64,000 bases of DNA, from assembly GCA_963678705.1 (NCBI GenBank), contig OY783220.1, positions 2,501,001 through 2,565,000 on the forward strand. Direction: 5' to 3'. The translations under genes were made by a program, and so were the position numbers. Below the pieces are notes generated by a model, which ran no database searches, had not been told where the DNA came from, and was given only the letters and a program-made list of their open reading frames with translations. Every line of letters starts with the position of its first letter. Position 1 is the stretch's first letter. Positions 38,601 through 46,200 of this stretch are shown piece by piece. The DNA comes from Panorpa germanica (Eukaryota > Arthropoda > Insecta > Mecoptera > Panorpidae).

Positions 38601-39847
38601 TTGATGAGAGCGTTGCGGATCGGAGAACGCTTAGACCATTCCCACACTGTAAGCGAATTTTGGCCGGACGTACACGCGCTACTACGCTTTACCTATCCGA
38701 ACCCTGTAAATATAATGAATCCTGGCACACTGCAAGCGACGAAGCCGTCCGAATACGGGCGTTACGTAGGTCTCATAGTGGAAGCGTATATAAGCGAATT
38801 TTAACCAAACGAATACACTGAAAGGGATATGAAAGAGAATGCAGTAGTGCCTTTCATAACAGTGGTGTATCGATGAAAATTAAAGTAGTAGTTTGCTCTC
38901 ATGATAAATTATGATAGTGTACAACAACTCGAATATACCCTACACTACAGTATACAACTTGGACTTGGCGTCGATGTACGCCTGAATTCGCCGACGCTTA
39001 AATACGCTTGCAGTGTGCGACGAGCTTTACACTGATACACGGCTGGTGGATGACAGAACGCATTTATACGAGCAAACAAAACGATACAAATTCCACTCCG
39101 CTGTCCTTCTTTGCTATATTTAATTCATTAAATCGAATGCTACTTTAAGGGTTCATCTTATATAAAAGCTTTATTAAAAAATAAAGGAAAATGTCGTTAA
39201 TTACTCTATAAATGAGCAAGATAAGAATTTGATGGTAAGGGTCACTGTATCTTCTGTATTAAAACACCCTGCATAAGAAATTTTCTTTAAATATCGAAGC
39301 CATACTTTCATCATTATACATACAAACACATACATCAGACTTAACTAACTTATTTAAATAATGTATTACAATAGAAAAACTAACCAAGAAATTAAATATA
39401 TAAAATAAGTTTTAATTTATTTTGTGCTACTTCCACCACTGATAAATATCACATAAGACAAACTTAATAATAATAAAATAAAATTAAAAAACAAGCGGTT
39501 ATACAGTATCAAAGCGCCAGGTGTTATTAAGAAGCGAATGCATGTGCATATACAGGTGATTTGTACAGTTTAATGCACAATACGCAGGTACACTTACATT
39601 ACAGCATTGAATACTGCAAGTGCAGTGCACCAACGTATGCACTCGTATTGTATAATAAAACAATTGTTATTGTGAATAATGGCAATGAGAAATAAAAATT
39701 ATGTTAATAATATATTAATGATTGTATTATTATTTTGTAAATATTAACTGACCTTGGCTGGGGGGCTTGAGGAGGAGGGAGACACAATACCACGATCGGT
39801 GGAAGTTGCAGTCCTTTTTGCTATTAGTCTGGATGAAGGGGATGATC
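8489..39847 (-). CDS. Mical-like: MICAL-like protein (LIM, NPF motifs, bMERB); 5' end outside the window
   Basis: Eleven exons on the minus strand were placed by splice sites and phase: 39847-39753, 15326-13282, 13216-13091, 11791-11519, 10986-10671, 10594-10443, 10366-10273, 9653-9551, 9459-9324, 9223-9121 and 8676-8489. In order they encode a Ser/Pro linker, one LIM zinc finger, a long acidic Ser/Thr-rich region, three NPF motifs followed by acids, proline-rich linkers, and a C-terminal bMERB coiled-coil domain with a lysine-rich tail. In MICAL-like proteins the bMERB domain binds Rab8/10/13/35-type GTPases and NPF motifs bind EHD proteins on recycling endosomes; applying that here is inference. 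The calponin-homology domain expected at the N-terminus was not found up to 64 kb. The junction between the exons ending at 13091 and starting near 11791 does not agree in phase, so an exon may be missing or separate transcripts may exist. Confidence 0.85.
9121..9223 (-). CDS. Mical-like: MICAL-like, bMERB exon with the RLREAEED motif
   Basis: The 103-nt exon lies between TTGATAG and GTAAAT. It encodes VVQRRNEVVECLEMDRLREA and continues EEDHSISSRLELYA. The order Q-R-N-x3-x-C-L-x-x-D-R-x-R-E-x-E-E-D is the conserved last helix of the bMERB (DUF3585) domain. It leaves phase 1 and agrees with the next exon. Confidence 0.88.
9324..9459 (-). CDS. Mical-like: MICAL-like, central bMERB exon
   Basis: The 136-nt exon encodes RRQQRLEEEHAELEYQIRCL followed by MAQPERNKTDSDKAREEMLI and SRLVE. 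It is charged helical sequence of the bMERB coiled coil. It starts by completing the split leucine codon of the preceding exon and ends in phase 0 at GTACTA. Confidence 0.88.
9551..9653 (-). CDS. Mical-like: MICAL-like, bMERB exon with LVNEKNELFRRQAELMY
   Basis: The 103-nt exon lies between TTTACAG and GTAAGT, with two bases shared at each end. The conserved run V-N-E-K-N-E-L-x-R-R-Q-A-E-L-M-Y is the strongest single signature of bMERB in this gene. Confidence 0.9.
9908..9989 (+). repeat. dispersed repeat family F, copy in a MICAL-like intron
   Basis: TTTCCTATGCTAAGTTCTGC, ACGATCTCCTACTATGTCGG and GAGTCGTGGCCTCATATATG match 42050-42130 and the complement of 49260-49348. It lies in the intron between bMERB exons. 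Confidence 0.6.
10273..10366 (-). CDS. Mical-like: MICAL-like, exon opening the bMERB domain
   Basis: The 94-nt exon encodes VIEVQQQGLEKQGVKLEQMI and REKCEGPNMTE. V-Q-Q-x-G-L-E-x-x-G-V-x-L-E is the first-helix motif of bMERB. Phase 0 in and phase 1 out agree with both neighbours. Confidence 0.88.
10443..10594 (-). CDS. Mical-like: MICAL-like, basic/proline linker into bMERB
   Basis: The 152-nt exon encodes PTTEMTDNILAPNKSSNGRW, then KRKKGPAPLAVPPRRKIPLL and ALTDIKHELE, which begins the helical bMERB. It has GT-AG borders and consistent phase. Confidence 0.82.
10671..10986 (-). CDS. Mical-like: MICAL-like, Pro/Ser-rich linker exon
   Basis: The 316-nt exon runs from TTTCAG to GTAAGT. It encodes NVSPRATPRPRKARPAPAPP followed by a Ser/Thr/Asn-rich stretch ending QTSSTLGLS. 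It has low complexity and no folded domain. The PAPAPP run could bind SH3 domains, which is inference. Confidence 0.78.
11519..11791 (-). CDS. Mical-like: MICAL-like, Pro-rich linker exon; 5' border uncertain
   Basis: It encodes KYKYRPSSRSSALPPEPAPR and later KKKPAPKPPGSS, ending ISGNNL before GTAAGT. The upstream border may be TATAG at 11793-11792, which has a branch-like TGCTAAT just before it, or AAAG before 11755. Both enter in phase 0, which does not fit the phase-2 donor at 13091. An in-frame ATG at 11764-11762 could start a short isoform. Confidence 0.7.
12705..12761 (-). other. 18-codon mini-frame ending at a strong splice donor; possible alternative first exon
   Basis: The minus strand reads ATG GTA GAA GCT, encoding MVEANPSALAFGQNKVLA and then TAA. 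This is followed at once by GTAAGTAAGTG, an excellent donor. The sequence upstream (12780-12960) is less AT-rich than its surroundings. It could be a non-coding first exon with an upstream frame, splicing to 11791 and starting translation at 11764. It could also be chance; no conservation evidence is available. Confidence 0.3.
13091..13216 (-). CDS. Mical-like: MICAL-like exon with third NPF motif
   Basis: The 126-nt exon has acceptor CTTGTAG and completes an arginine codon, then encodes RLIPAPKISLNPFWSEDEEP and a tail PAPAPRT. NPF followed by acids is the EH-domain ligand pattern. The donor GTAAGA leaves phase 2; read-through would stop immediately (GTC AAG TAA). A weaker phase-0 donor GTCAAG lies five bases earlier. 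Confidence 0.8.
13282..15326 (-). CDS. Mical-like: MICAL-like, large exon: LIM domain and acidic Ser/Thr-rich region
   Basis: The 2045-nt exon encodes 681 residues. The LIM zinc ligands, numbered from the exon start, are C17, C20, H38, C41, C44, C47, C67 and C70, in the standard C-x2-C-x17-H-x2-C-x2-C-x2-C-x19-C-x2-C pattern. The remainder (about 75-650) is acidic, rich in Ser, Glu and Lys, and probably disordered. Near the end are two NPF motifs, LNPFGDEDE and TNPFGSDDD, then the proline run PPRPPPPQ. The first codon is ATG but follows TTAATAG, and the upstream linker exon also ends in phase 0. This is therefore probably an internal exon, though initiation here is possible. Confidence 0.88.
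15327..16770. other. start of the 24-kb MICAL-like intron, no feature seen
   Basis: AT-rich intron. No exon, repeat boundary or RNA gene was recognised between 15327 and about 16770. Confidence 0.5.
16780..17470. repeat. unclassified repeat-like tract with G-runs and an internal AAGGTATAT minisatellite
   Basis: The composition differs from the flanks, with C/G runs (GGGGGCCCGG, GGGGGCACGGGGGC) set in A-rich sequence. Recurring phrases include AGAAAGTTGAAATTTTG, seen twice (near 16923 and 17199). At 16950-17000 a short tandem array based on AAGGTATAT occurs. No coding frame. It may be a decayed non-autonomous transposon. Confidence 0.4.
17882..18076. mobile_element. small MITE with about 35-bp imperfect inverted ends
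   Basis: The left end AGGTCCACAAC..TTGC and the core GAATAAAACGTGGA pair with the complement at 18040-18076 (TCCACGTTTTATTC...GGACCT). The element is 195 bp with no coding capacity. A related fragment (GCTTTATTGAATAAAACGTG) lies at about 51725-51755. No target duplication could be defined. Confidence 0.6.
18201..18584. mobile_element. pogo/Tigger-like MITE remnant
   Basis: It begins TA|CAGTGCAAGCTCGATATATC and contains several CTCGAT/ATCGAG and TTCGAT/ATCGAA blocks in opposite orientation, ending with the complement of CCTCGATATT near a CTGT-type terminus. CAGT...CTCGATATATCGAA ends with TA targets are characteristic of pogo-type Tc1/mariner elements in insects. No transposase remains. Confidence 0.5.
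18828..18879 (-). other. candidate 52-bp exon inside the MICAL-like intron
   Basis: The minus strand has a good pyrimidine tract with TCCTATAG, then 52 bases, then GTAAAT. One frame reads KNRWIQWGYINLKYSAK. Entering in phase 0 from the upstream linker exon it reads EESLDTMGLYKPEIFC and then stops, so it could only be an alternative terminal exon there. It is not a multiple of three and does not fit between the phase-0 neighbours as a cassette. It may be spurious. Confidence 0.25.
19528..19588 (+). pseudogene. mariner transposase N-terminal fragment
   Basis: About 20 codons resemble the QAK-W-L-D-x-C-Y-x-D segment of insect mariner transposases, spread over two frames (KTVQA, then KQRLDNCYSDF). 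The match stops where family B sequence begins. The catalytic domain is absent, so it cannot be functional. Confidence 0.5.
19594..20133 (+). repeat. dispersed repeat family B, copy 1
   Basis: It shares CTACGCTTTACCTATCCGAA, a GTCCGAATACGGGCG block and GTGTATCGAT.AAAATTAAAG with copies at 22481 and 38643. The CCTATCCGAACC..GTAAAT phrase occurs twice within this copy. It sits between the mariner arms. No conserved coding frame. Confidence 0.7.
20134..20573 (+). mobile_element. Harbinger-type MITE, copy 2
   Basis: The right end is ACTCGTGTGCGGACGGCC followed by TAA; the left side starts after TAA with a decayed terminus. The interior shows repeated GAGAGAACACAC phrases and matches 33045-33401 almost throughout, plus the shorter copy at 7129. 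Flanking TAA on both sides fits a Harbinger target site. Confidence 0.7.
21971..22303 (+). mobile_element. non-LTR retrotransposon 3' tail-like repeat
   Basis: It opens ACTAGCTGTCCCGGCCACGC and ends with a TTTCATTAAAATCGGTTAAG...TTTAGGAGTCCATAGCGGAC block and ATATATATTAAGA. This pattern is familiar from abundant lepidopteran LINE (RTE-like) tails; the class is from memory and not proven here. A 28-bp phrase around GAATATTTACTCAATCTAG is directly duplicated (about 22020-22090). Confidence 0.5.
22481..22875 (+). repeat. dispersed repeat family B, copy 2
   Basis: It contains TAAGCGAATTTGATCGGACG, GCTACTACGCTTTACCTATC and the GTGTATCGAT block in the same order as copies 1 and 3. It is more diverged at its right end. 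Confidence 0.7.
22876..26040. other. intronic AT-rich stretch, one small repeat only
   Basis: No exon was supported on either strand. The only recognised item is a family D repeat at 24045-24165. A short AT microsatellite occurs near 22991. Confidence 0.45.
24045..24165 (+). repeat. dispersed repeat family D, copy 1
   Basis: It matches the reverse complement of 40089-40192 over about 110 bp (GTCGCACTAGTGTGGACGTG, ACAACTTCTT, ATGTTGGATG). It contains a direct repeat of a GTTGnATGYCGCAC-type phrase about 65 bp apart. Related phrases occur near 40973 and 42580. Class unknown. Confidence 0.6.
26061..26225 (+). mobile_element. SINE-like sequence with pol III box A and box B
   Basis: TGGCCCAGGTGG (26063-26074) resembles box A, and GGTCCGGATTCGATTCCCGG (26203-26222) contains a good box B. 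The boxes are about 130 bp apart, far more than in a tRNA, so this is a tRNA-derived SINE with extra internal sequence or a chance pairing. It is not a tRNA gene. Confidence 0.4.
27283..27535 (+). repeat. dispersed repeat family H, copy 2 (uninterrupted)
   Basis: It starts GCCGGATTCACAC and runs through CTCATCTGGAGTCGGTAAG and TTTTTTAGTCTGTTTGG. At 7126 the same TTTTTAG|TCT junction is split by a Harbinger-type MITE, so this copy shows the empty site. Confidence 0.65.
28126..28156 (+). repeat. hexanucleotide microsatellite (ACCAGT)n
   Basis: About five perfect tandem copies of ACCAGT. It is a likely length-variable marker. A looser ACCATCC repetition lies just upstream near 28068-28085. Confidence 0.85.
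29065..29291. repeat. perfect 43-bp inverted repeat with about 141-nt loop
   Basis: Bases 29065-29107 are the exact reverse complement of 29249-29291 as read by eye. The arms start AAAATAATCTTTTCTGTAAC and are AT-rich. The loop holds a less AT-rich segment near 29170-29200. It could be a MITE whose ends lack visible target duplications, or a hairpin RNA source. Confidence 0.8.
31597..32276. mobile_element. piggyBac-type non-autonomous element with TTAA target sites
   Basis: The left end TCCTCCGTGTGCACAC is preceded by TTAA (31593-31596). The right end GTTCACACGGAGGG is followed by TTAA (32277-32280). Internal sub-terminal repeats also pair: CTGGGTCTTATAGGGAACA lies next to the left end, while its partner CTGGGTCTTTGACGGAACA (complement) is set back about 28 bp from the right end. 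Unequal spacing of sub-terminal repeats is a hallmark of piggyBac ends. The element is 680 bp and has no transposase frame. Confidence 0.75.
33045..33401 (+). mobile_element. Harbinger-type MITE, copy 3 (357 bp)
   Basis: Left end GGCCGCACATGGG and right end CCCGTGTGTAGGCC lie between perfect TTA duplications (33042-33044, 33402-33404). The interior matches copy 2 closely, including GAGAGAACACACACGGC and CGACACAATAAAATCCCC. This is the best-preserved copy in the window. Confidence 0.8.
33410..36050. other. intronic stretch with repeat-like phrases, no gene
   Basis: No exon was supported. Around 34520-34890 the phrase AAACGGCTGAACCGATTCGT and A/T runs suggest a decayed transposon tail of a kind common in insects; class not assigned. 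A (CAA)n run lies at 35522-35547. Confidence 0.4.
35522..35547 (+). repeat. trinucleotide microsatellite (AAC)n
   Basis: About eight perfect tandem AAC copies followed by an A-rich end. Confidence 0.85.
36052..36182 (+). repeat. dispersed repeat family G, copy 1
   Basis: It shares TTCTTCATATAGTTTGCACT, GAGTATCTTCTGTCTCACGC and GCAGCTACGTGCG with 41811-41940 in the same orientation, at high identity over about 130 bp. No coding frame or terminal repeats were defined. Confidence 0.75.
37226..37404. mobile_element. MITE with about 50-bp inverted ends
   Basis: AGGCTGGCTTCACATGGCAT at the left pairs with the complement of the right end (ACAATGTCGTGTGAACCGAGCCT). The pairing extends through a perfect block GTTTTTTGCAGTATAAATAT. 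A third partial copy of the terminal phrase lies inside near 37285-37320. No target duplication is certain and the class is not assigned. Confidence 0.65.
38140..38520 (+). repeat. dispersed repeat family C, copy 1
   Basis: It shares CTCCAACGTGTGAG, CAAATATTG.AAGATT, TTCGTGCAGCAGTGCATGA and TCAAGTGTGTGGTGG with copies at 40325 and 46975 (inverse). Frames seen in the other copies are broken by stops here. Confidence 0.7.
38643..39017 (+). repeat. dispersed repeat family B, copy 3, with recognisable inverted ends
   Basis: It starts CACACTGTAAGCGAATTTTG and ends with the complement of CACACTGCAAGCG (39005-39017), so family B has inverted termini and is a MITE. The interior matches copies 1 and 2. 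No clear target duplication. Confidence 0.7.
39753..39847 (-). CDS. Mical-like: MICAL-like, linker exon upstream of the LIM exon
   Basis: The 95-nt exon lies between TGTTTTCAG and GTCAGT. Read in phase it gives SSPSSRLIAKRTATSTDRGI followed by VSPSSSSPPAK. It leaves phase 0, fitting the LIM exon 24.4 kb downstream. The Ser/Pro composition fits the linker between calponin-homology and LIM domains in MICAL-like proteins. Assignment rests on splice sites, phase and composition. Confidence 0.65.
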
Positions 39848-40088
39848 CTGAAAACAACAAAATTATTAATTAATAATTGGAATACTAGTCGTAAGTTTTA
39901 CAAAGGATTACAAATATATTGTTAACATATAAAAGAAACATTGAAGAGAATTACAACCCTATACTTAAAAGAAAAAATACTGTTTCATAGAATATAGAAA
40001 ATTAATCGTTGATGAAATAGTCTCTATAAAAATCTTATATTGAAGGTTCATCTATAAGGAGTCAAGGGGTAAGACTTCATGTTTATTT

Positions 40089-40192
40089 TTACCATAATGT
40101 ACCGTACACAGTGGTGCGGCATCCAACATTCGTTGGAAGAAGTTGTGCAACACGTCCACGCTAGTGCGACATGCAACTTAATACGTTGGAAG
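40089..40192 (-). repeat. dispersed repeat family D, copy 2
   Basis: Reverse complement of the 24045-24165 repeat. It contains CACGTCCACGCTAGTGCGAC and CGGCATCCAACATTCGTTGG. Confidence 0.6.
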
Positions 40193-40324
40193 CTTTCATA
40201 TTTCGAACGAATTCCTTATACCTGCGCTTTATATATATAAAAAAAAAATTATTTAAAAAAAAAAGTAATAAAACTCTGTTCTTTAACAATAGACAAGTGT
40301 ATATTGTTCAGCACGGAAAACGTT

Positions 40325-40690
40325 TGATTCAAATGCATGTCTCCAACGTGTGAGACAAATATTGGAAGATTGACAAGGCAAATTTCCTACTACACGGTGA
40401 AACAAATGTTTGATCACACTGACACTGTTTAACAAAAAATTTCAAGTAAATATAAACAAACAGTCAAGTATAAAACCTTCCTTTGTTGGACAATTCGTGC
40501 AGCAGTGCATGATATGTGGATCAAGTGTGTGGTGGAAGTAGAAAAATCCCTTCTGACGCGAATCAAAAGACCGACAATAGCCCGAATTTCGTCCAACGCC
40601 ATACTTGGACACACTTTGTTCTAGTATCGACTACACGACGCGTCCAATCATCAAGCGTCTGACGTCGGAAGGTGTTCGTAGCATAAATAG
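40325..40690 (+). repeat. dispersed repeat family C, copy 2 (reference copy)
   Basis: The plus strand reads openly as KTFLCWTIRAAVHDMWIKCV...LLTRIKRPTIARISS; the inverse copy at 46975 reads KTLLCWTICAAVHDMWINC...LLTRVKRPPTVRISS. The protein-level similarity may reflect a former coding region or simply shared DNA. It also shows the uninterrupted CTACTACACGGTG site used by the 47302-48329 insertion. Confidence 0.65.
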
Positions 40691-41810
40691 AGAACCCATT
40701 GCAAGCGCATACAGTGATACCTTCCTTTAACATATTCTATTAAACTTATACAACATTCATTTGTTCATTTAAACACTATTTTAAATTGTTGTTATTTATT
40801 TACTAAACACAACTAAAAAAAACGTCAACACACACTGAGATCCTTTTGCTCGACAAAAAAGTCGCAATCCTTTTACAAGTACTGCCGAAGTATTAAAACA
40901 TTTTTGTTTCATGAAAATACTAAATACAATTTTTAAAAATACATAAGTAAGGTTTTTATTAATTAATGTCGCACTAGTCTGTACGTTAATACACTCATGT
41001 CTAAATAATGTCAACTTATAAAAGAAAGTATATCATTGCTGGATGTTGCATGTTTAAGTCCCACCAGTGTGTACAGTACATAAGATTTTGATTATTCCAG
41101 TAACTGCGTGTAACTTTCCATGTAAAATAACTAATAACTTTATTATTTTAAACTATAGCATGTTTAGAAAACTATAACAAAGTTTTCTTTATTTCGTTAA
41201 CAAAACAAAAACAACTAAATAATATAACAAAAAATTGATTTAGGTTAAAGATTTAAAAAACAAATATAATTAAAGTAATTACTTAGTAATTGAAGCACGT
41301 ACCAGTCTAGAAATCAGTCTAACACCTTGCTAAGCTAAGTCCGTGTACGAGTACTTGAAACAACTAAGTACAAATGAACCGTGAAGTATGCCTTACACCA
41401 CCATAAAAAAAAGTAAAAACATACAGAGCAAGGAAATGTGAAACAAAAACAATGAAAAAGTAACTAGGAAGCCATGCGTTGGTTCACACACCTTTAAAAC
41501 AATGAATAAACGTAATAATTAAAGAGGTTATGGGCTCGGAGTTATTCATTGTATTCGTATAAATACAACTACAAATATATGCGTATTATAATATGAGTAA
41601 AAGTTATACTCGTCCAATTTATATTATCCAATAATAACACGCCAACCATTTTGCATTTCTTCTTAACTTTGCCGTCAATTATTTTGATTCGTACAACTAC
41701 ACTATTGTCACCAGCTGTGACTTTTATCCGCGGCGAAATGGTTAATGATCATGTCATATTATTTCAGCAAGCCACAGTAATCTTCAGTCTCGTGCTCCAC
41801 ACGAGCAACG

Positions 41811-41940
41811 CCAGGTTCTTCATATAGTTTGCACTGAGTATCTTCTGTCTCACGCGTTAAGTGATGTATCGCATATTTTATAGTAGTTATATTGAGCAGC
41901 TACGTGCGCTGTGGAGAGCGCACTGGGAAAATTTCTTATA
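41811..41940 (+). repeat. dispersed repeat family G, copy 2
   Basis: Direct repeat of 36052-36182, same orientation, about 5.7 kb apart. Confidence 0.75.
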
Positions 41941-42049
41941 AACTGAATCTTATTTTGAAGAGTTGAAATGGAATATCTTATGGAAGTCAGTCAAATAAAT
42001 GGAATACACTAAGTTTATTTTTTCTTTATTTAATTTATTTAACTTTGGC

Positions 42050-42130
42050 TTATTTCCGCTGCTGAGACTTACAAACGACAACCTCCTACTATGACGACAG
42101 TTTTTGTGATATCGTGGCCTTAATATGTGC
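42050..42130 (+). repeat. dispersed repeat family F, copy
   Basis: It shares the phrase CTCCTACTATG..G.CAGT.TTTGTG followed by TCGTGGCCT with 9908-9989; the inverse copy is at 49260-49348. About 85 bp, no coding capacity. Confidence 0.6.
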
Positions 42131-43259
42131 ACTAAACCACAACCTAATAAGTCTATGATTACAATACAATGATCAATTTAACTTAATAAAATAAAAACCA
42201 AACCCAGAAAATATTACACTGCATTCAGCGACAAGCATTTGTATTTAAAATGAACAATTTTGTTATAAACCAAGTCTAATAGACCACTTAATGTAGAGTT
42301 ATACTCGTAGTTTTCCAAAGTGTGTTACATAAACAAATACTAACACAATTGAATAAGTACGCGGAATTTAATTACGTTGATGTACTTGTAACAACGTAAG
42401 GGAAAGTGATGCCATAATCATGAAGCAAATGAAATGATCACACGATGATAATCATCGCAATATGCTATTGTTTAATCCCGTTTATTGTATAATTATATAG
42501 CATTTAACTTAAAAATGTCACATTGAGGAGTATCAAGTAGTATTATGAGTGTATAGAATTTAATAATAGTAGACGTGTTAGTTCCAGTACACACTAGTGC
42601 AACACCAACCCATACACGTTAACTTATTCATAAAAATAAATGAATTGTGAATTGTGTACGGAGTATTAGGATAAATGGTTATAATATTTTTATTTTCAAA
42701 GTTGTTGCATATTAATTTATATGGGGATTCACCTTAGTAAGTTATAACATACATTTTTGTTATAAAGTAAGGCAAACTGTTCACGTAGTGTCACTTCAAG
42801 CGCACGGTTTCGTCATTTACCGTTTGTTGTACGCTTTCTTGCAGCTTGCATTTAAACAAAGGAGGCTCTGTCCATGGAGCTGCAACGTCATTTGCTTAGT
42901 GGCAATCAACCATCATGCAGCCTGGGCTCCAACATGGCATAGCTACAGCGTACTGCACGACACATAGACGTAACATTCTTTTTAAAACGACGGCCTCGAC
43001 AGTCAATTTTGTTCATATTATTGAACAATAGTGATTCGGTATACTGATTGAAATACTGAATCATCCTCTGATAACTCTCTTGCAGGAACAAACAATCTGC
43101 GGTTAATGTTTTTTTCGATGTATGGATGAAGCCAATACATTCTACGTCTGATTCGCCGTTTTCTAATAAAAGCGTACGCTATAATCACATCTTCTTCATC
43201 ATTTTACATTTTCCCAATAAAAAATGTGCTTTCTCAATGCTAAACTTCAGAGAAATAAC

Positions 43260-46200
43260 CTTATTTGCAGATTGCATGACGTTACGTGGACAGAACTGAG
43301 ATGCAGAATACGTCGCAGTTTGCATGCAACCTAGAAATGAAGCTATCATGGACAGTAGCCCTAAATAGTTTTAAAATACATAAAAAAGTTGTAGCTGCTT
43401 TATATTAATGCCATACAAAACATGTTTGTGCCGGCACTGCCTCTAAGAAATGTTTGGCCTATATAGTTGTTTGTTTTATAACTGTCCAATAAAGTTACTA
43501 TCGAAAATTGATTAACATAGCAACTGTGTCTTGTACTACAAGTACGCCTTCACTTAATTAGCCTACATTTATACAAAACATTCAAAATCAAATTAAATTA
43601 TAACAAACTCATAAAAAACAAGTTACCTTAAAAGTACGTTTCAAATGTCACTTGTTAATTACGACATCTATGTTTAATTATAGAACTTGGACAATTTACA
43701 ATGCACATGTGATTAAGTGATTAAGTTATTAAAAATGTAGCACTTTGAAGATGTAATTATATACCTTACTTAAGTACGTATAACGAATTTGCGTATTCGC
43801 ACTACGCAGACGCATCACAATGGGCTTGTGTCCTCATTTTTTAGTGTCGATTTTTCAATTGTTGATTGAAATTGATGTTAATAAATGTGTATTGGCGTGA
43901 TTATTTTATTAAATATCTAAATATTGACGGAGATATAGCAATTAAAAATTTGAATTATAGTTTTTGCGCTAGAAACGGTCGGCCATATTTGTATGGCGTG
44001 AAATGCATTTTACCGTCAGTTATTTGTTGAGTAGGTCAGTGCTGTGGTAATGTTCTGTAGCTGTTGGTAGTCGAAATAATCAAGTCAAGTCAAAGAATAA
44101 TAAGTTTTTATTTTATTTAACCCTGCTAAGGCAGACATAGTATTGGTAACCTTACACAAGGATTGTGATGTCACATGCACTTGGAATGTGTAAAACGTTG
44201 AATCCCTTTAATAATTAAAGAGACTATAGAATTAGAGGTTCTAGTAACCCTCTTTATCAATATATAGTACACTTTTATAGAAATGAAGACATAGGACACA
44301 AGCCCATTTTACACTATATTGTAGTATGACACCTTTGTTAACAGACAGTAACTAGACTATGCTTTATTTAATCAACTATAGACAAAATGTAAATTTATGT
44401 ATTATTTAATGTAATATTTTTTACTCAAGTGTTCTATGAATATTATAACAGACAAATGTTTTTTTTATTTAAAAAAACGGAGTCTTCCAAATTGTCCACA
44501 GTATAAATAAATCTCACGATTTTCATTAAAGAACAAAATAATTTACACACTTTTCAAAATAAAAAATAATTTAATATAAAATGTATAGAAAGATTCAATT
44601 TAAATATTTTTCAAATCCATTATTATTCAATTAAACTAAAGCGCTAGTCTATAGGTAGGTAAACCTAATTTCTAATGTCTATGTCTATCAGTGATGCACA
44701 TTGGTTTTGGATATTGGGGCTTAGTATTTTATTATAAAACATGTGGAGGGAAACAAGCGAATAAATGTGCGTGCACTCATCTCTTGAGTCTGTTAGTTTG
44801 AGGCTTCCTCAAACTGTTGGCAAGTGAACTTGGGTGAATTTGTAGTCGTTTCCGGTCTCTTCCGGTTCAGTTTCTGACGAACCAGGGTGCGTTGACTATT
44901 GTTCCTAGTGTGTTAGCTTGAAATCCTTCCAATATTTCTATATTGGAATTACTGACGAAATTATCATAAATAAAATATTGTTTCTACTATATCGAATATT
45001 TTGATTTGTTTGAATTTTTTGAATGTGGTTAAAATTAAAATGTCAAATAATTCTTAAAATTTGGAATTGCTGCAAGTAATAGATGTAAAATTATATTAGC
45101 CATAAAAACGTTTGACCAACTATAAATTATAAAGAATGAATGTTTAGATACATTCATACTGAGCATTGCAAGTTATATTTTAATGCCATAGTCGTTAACG
45201 CATGTGTGTGTGGTGCGTCGAACATGGCCGAAGTAAGTATTTTGCCGCTTTGATCTATTTCATTTTACCAACAAAAAACTAAAATGTTTTTCGGTGTGTG
45301 CGAATTCCAAATGTTTGCTAAATGAGCACGAAGTTTGTATTGACACATGTGTCTTCGAACACAAAAACCAAATGTTTGTACTTGAACACTTTGTATTATC
45401 TTTTAATAAATTTCACATAATATTTCGATAACAACTACAACTCCTCGGACCGGACATTGTGCATCTCTGTTGTAGACACAAAGGAGGCCGCACAGGTTAA
45501 TTGTATGCCTCAATGATTATATTTAAATAGAGTTATTTTATTTATTATTAGGTATATCAAATTATTTTACTTGCTCTTACAAAACTGAATGGGAAACTGA
45601 ATTGTTTTGTTGTACTCGAACTCGTAGTTTCATTGAGTCAATATTTTTACTTATGTATATACATTAAATATACATACATATACATTGGTTATGATTATTA
45701 TAATTATTTTATTTGTGGTCAGTAACTTTCATTTCAATCTTGCTTTATTTGAATTAATAGCTATAATTCAAGGTCTAAAACAGTTCTAGTTGTAGGTTTG
45801 TGAATGGAAAATAATTTGAATGGGTATTCGTAAAATATAATTTACTCTTAATTCGAAGAAAGTTGGAGCACTTGATAGTTTCTTTATTTTTTATTAATAA
45901 AATAATATTAATTTGTTTTTATTACAATCTGTTCGCATTAAAGACATTCAGTAAATTATAATGTTACATCCTTATACAGTAGTCTTCCTTACTAGAAGGC
46001 ATGACCGATATGTGTCTACTGTAACAACAACTACGATCAGGTTCCGATTTTCAAAATAATCTCGTTGAAAATGCTGAATACATTTATACGACTAACCATA
46101 CAGATATCACCAAAAACTTTTCGACTAGTTTAACAACGCTGTTAAGCCTTGTATCTAGGTGGTGTTGGTATATCCCATGAAATATTATATATAGAAGTTC

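Noticed and set aside
42840..43250. minus-strand readings suggesting a decayed transposase
   Set aside because: Several stops and shifts, and no motif I could match to a named transposase family.
45223..45237. plus-strand ATGGCCGAA followed by GTAAGT, a possible first coding exon
   Set aside because: It is only three codons and no downstream plus-strand exon was recognised, so it cannot be supported.
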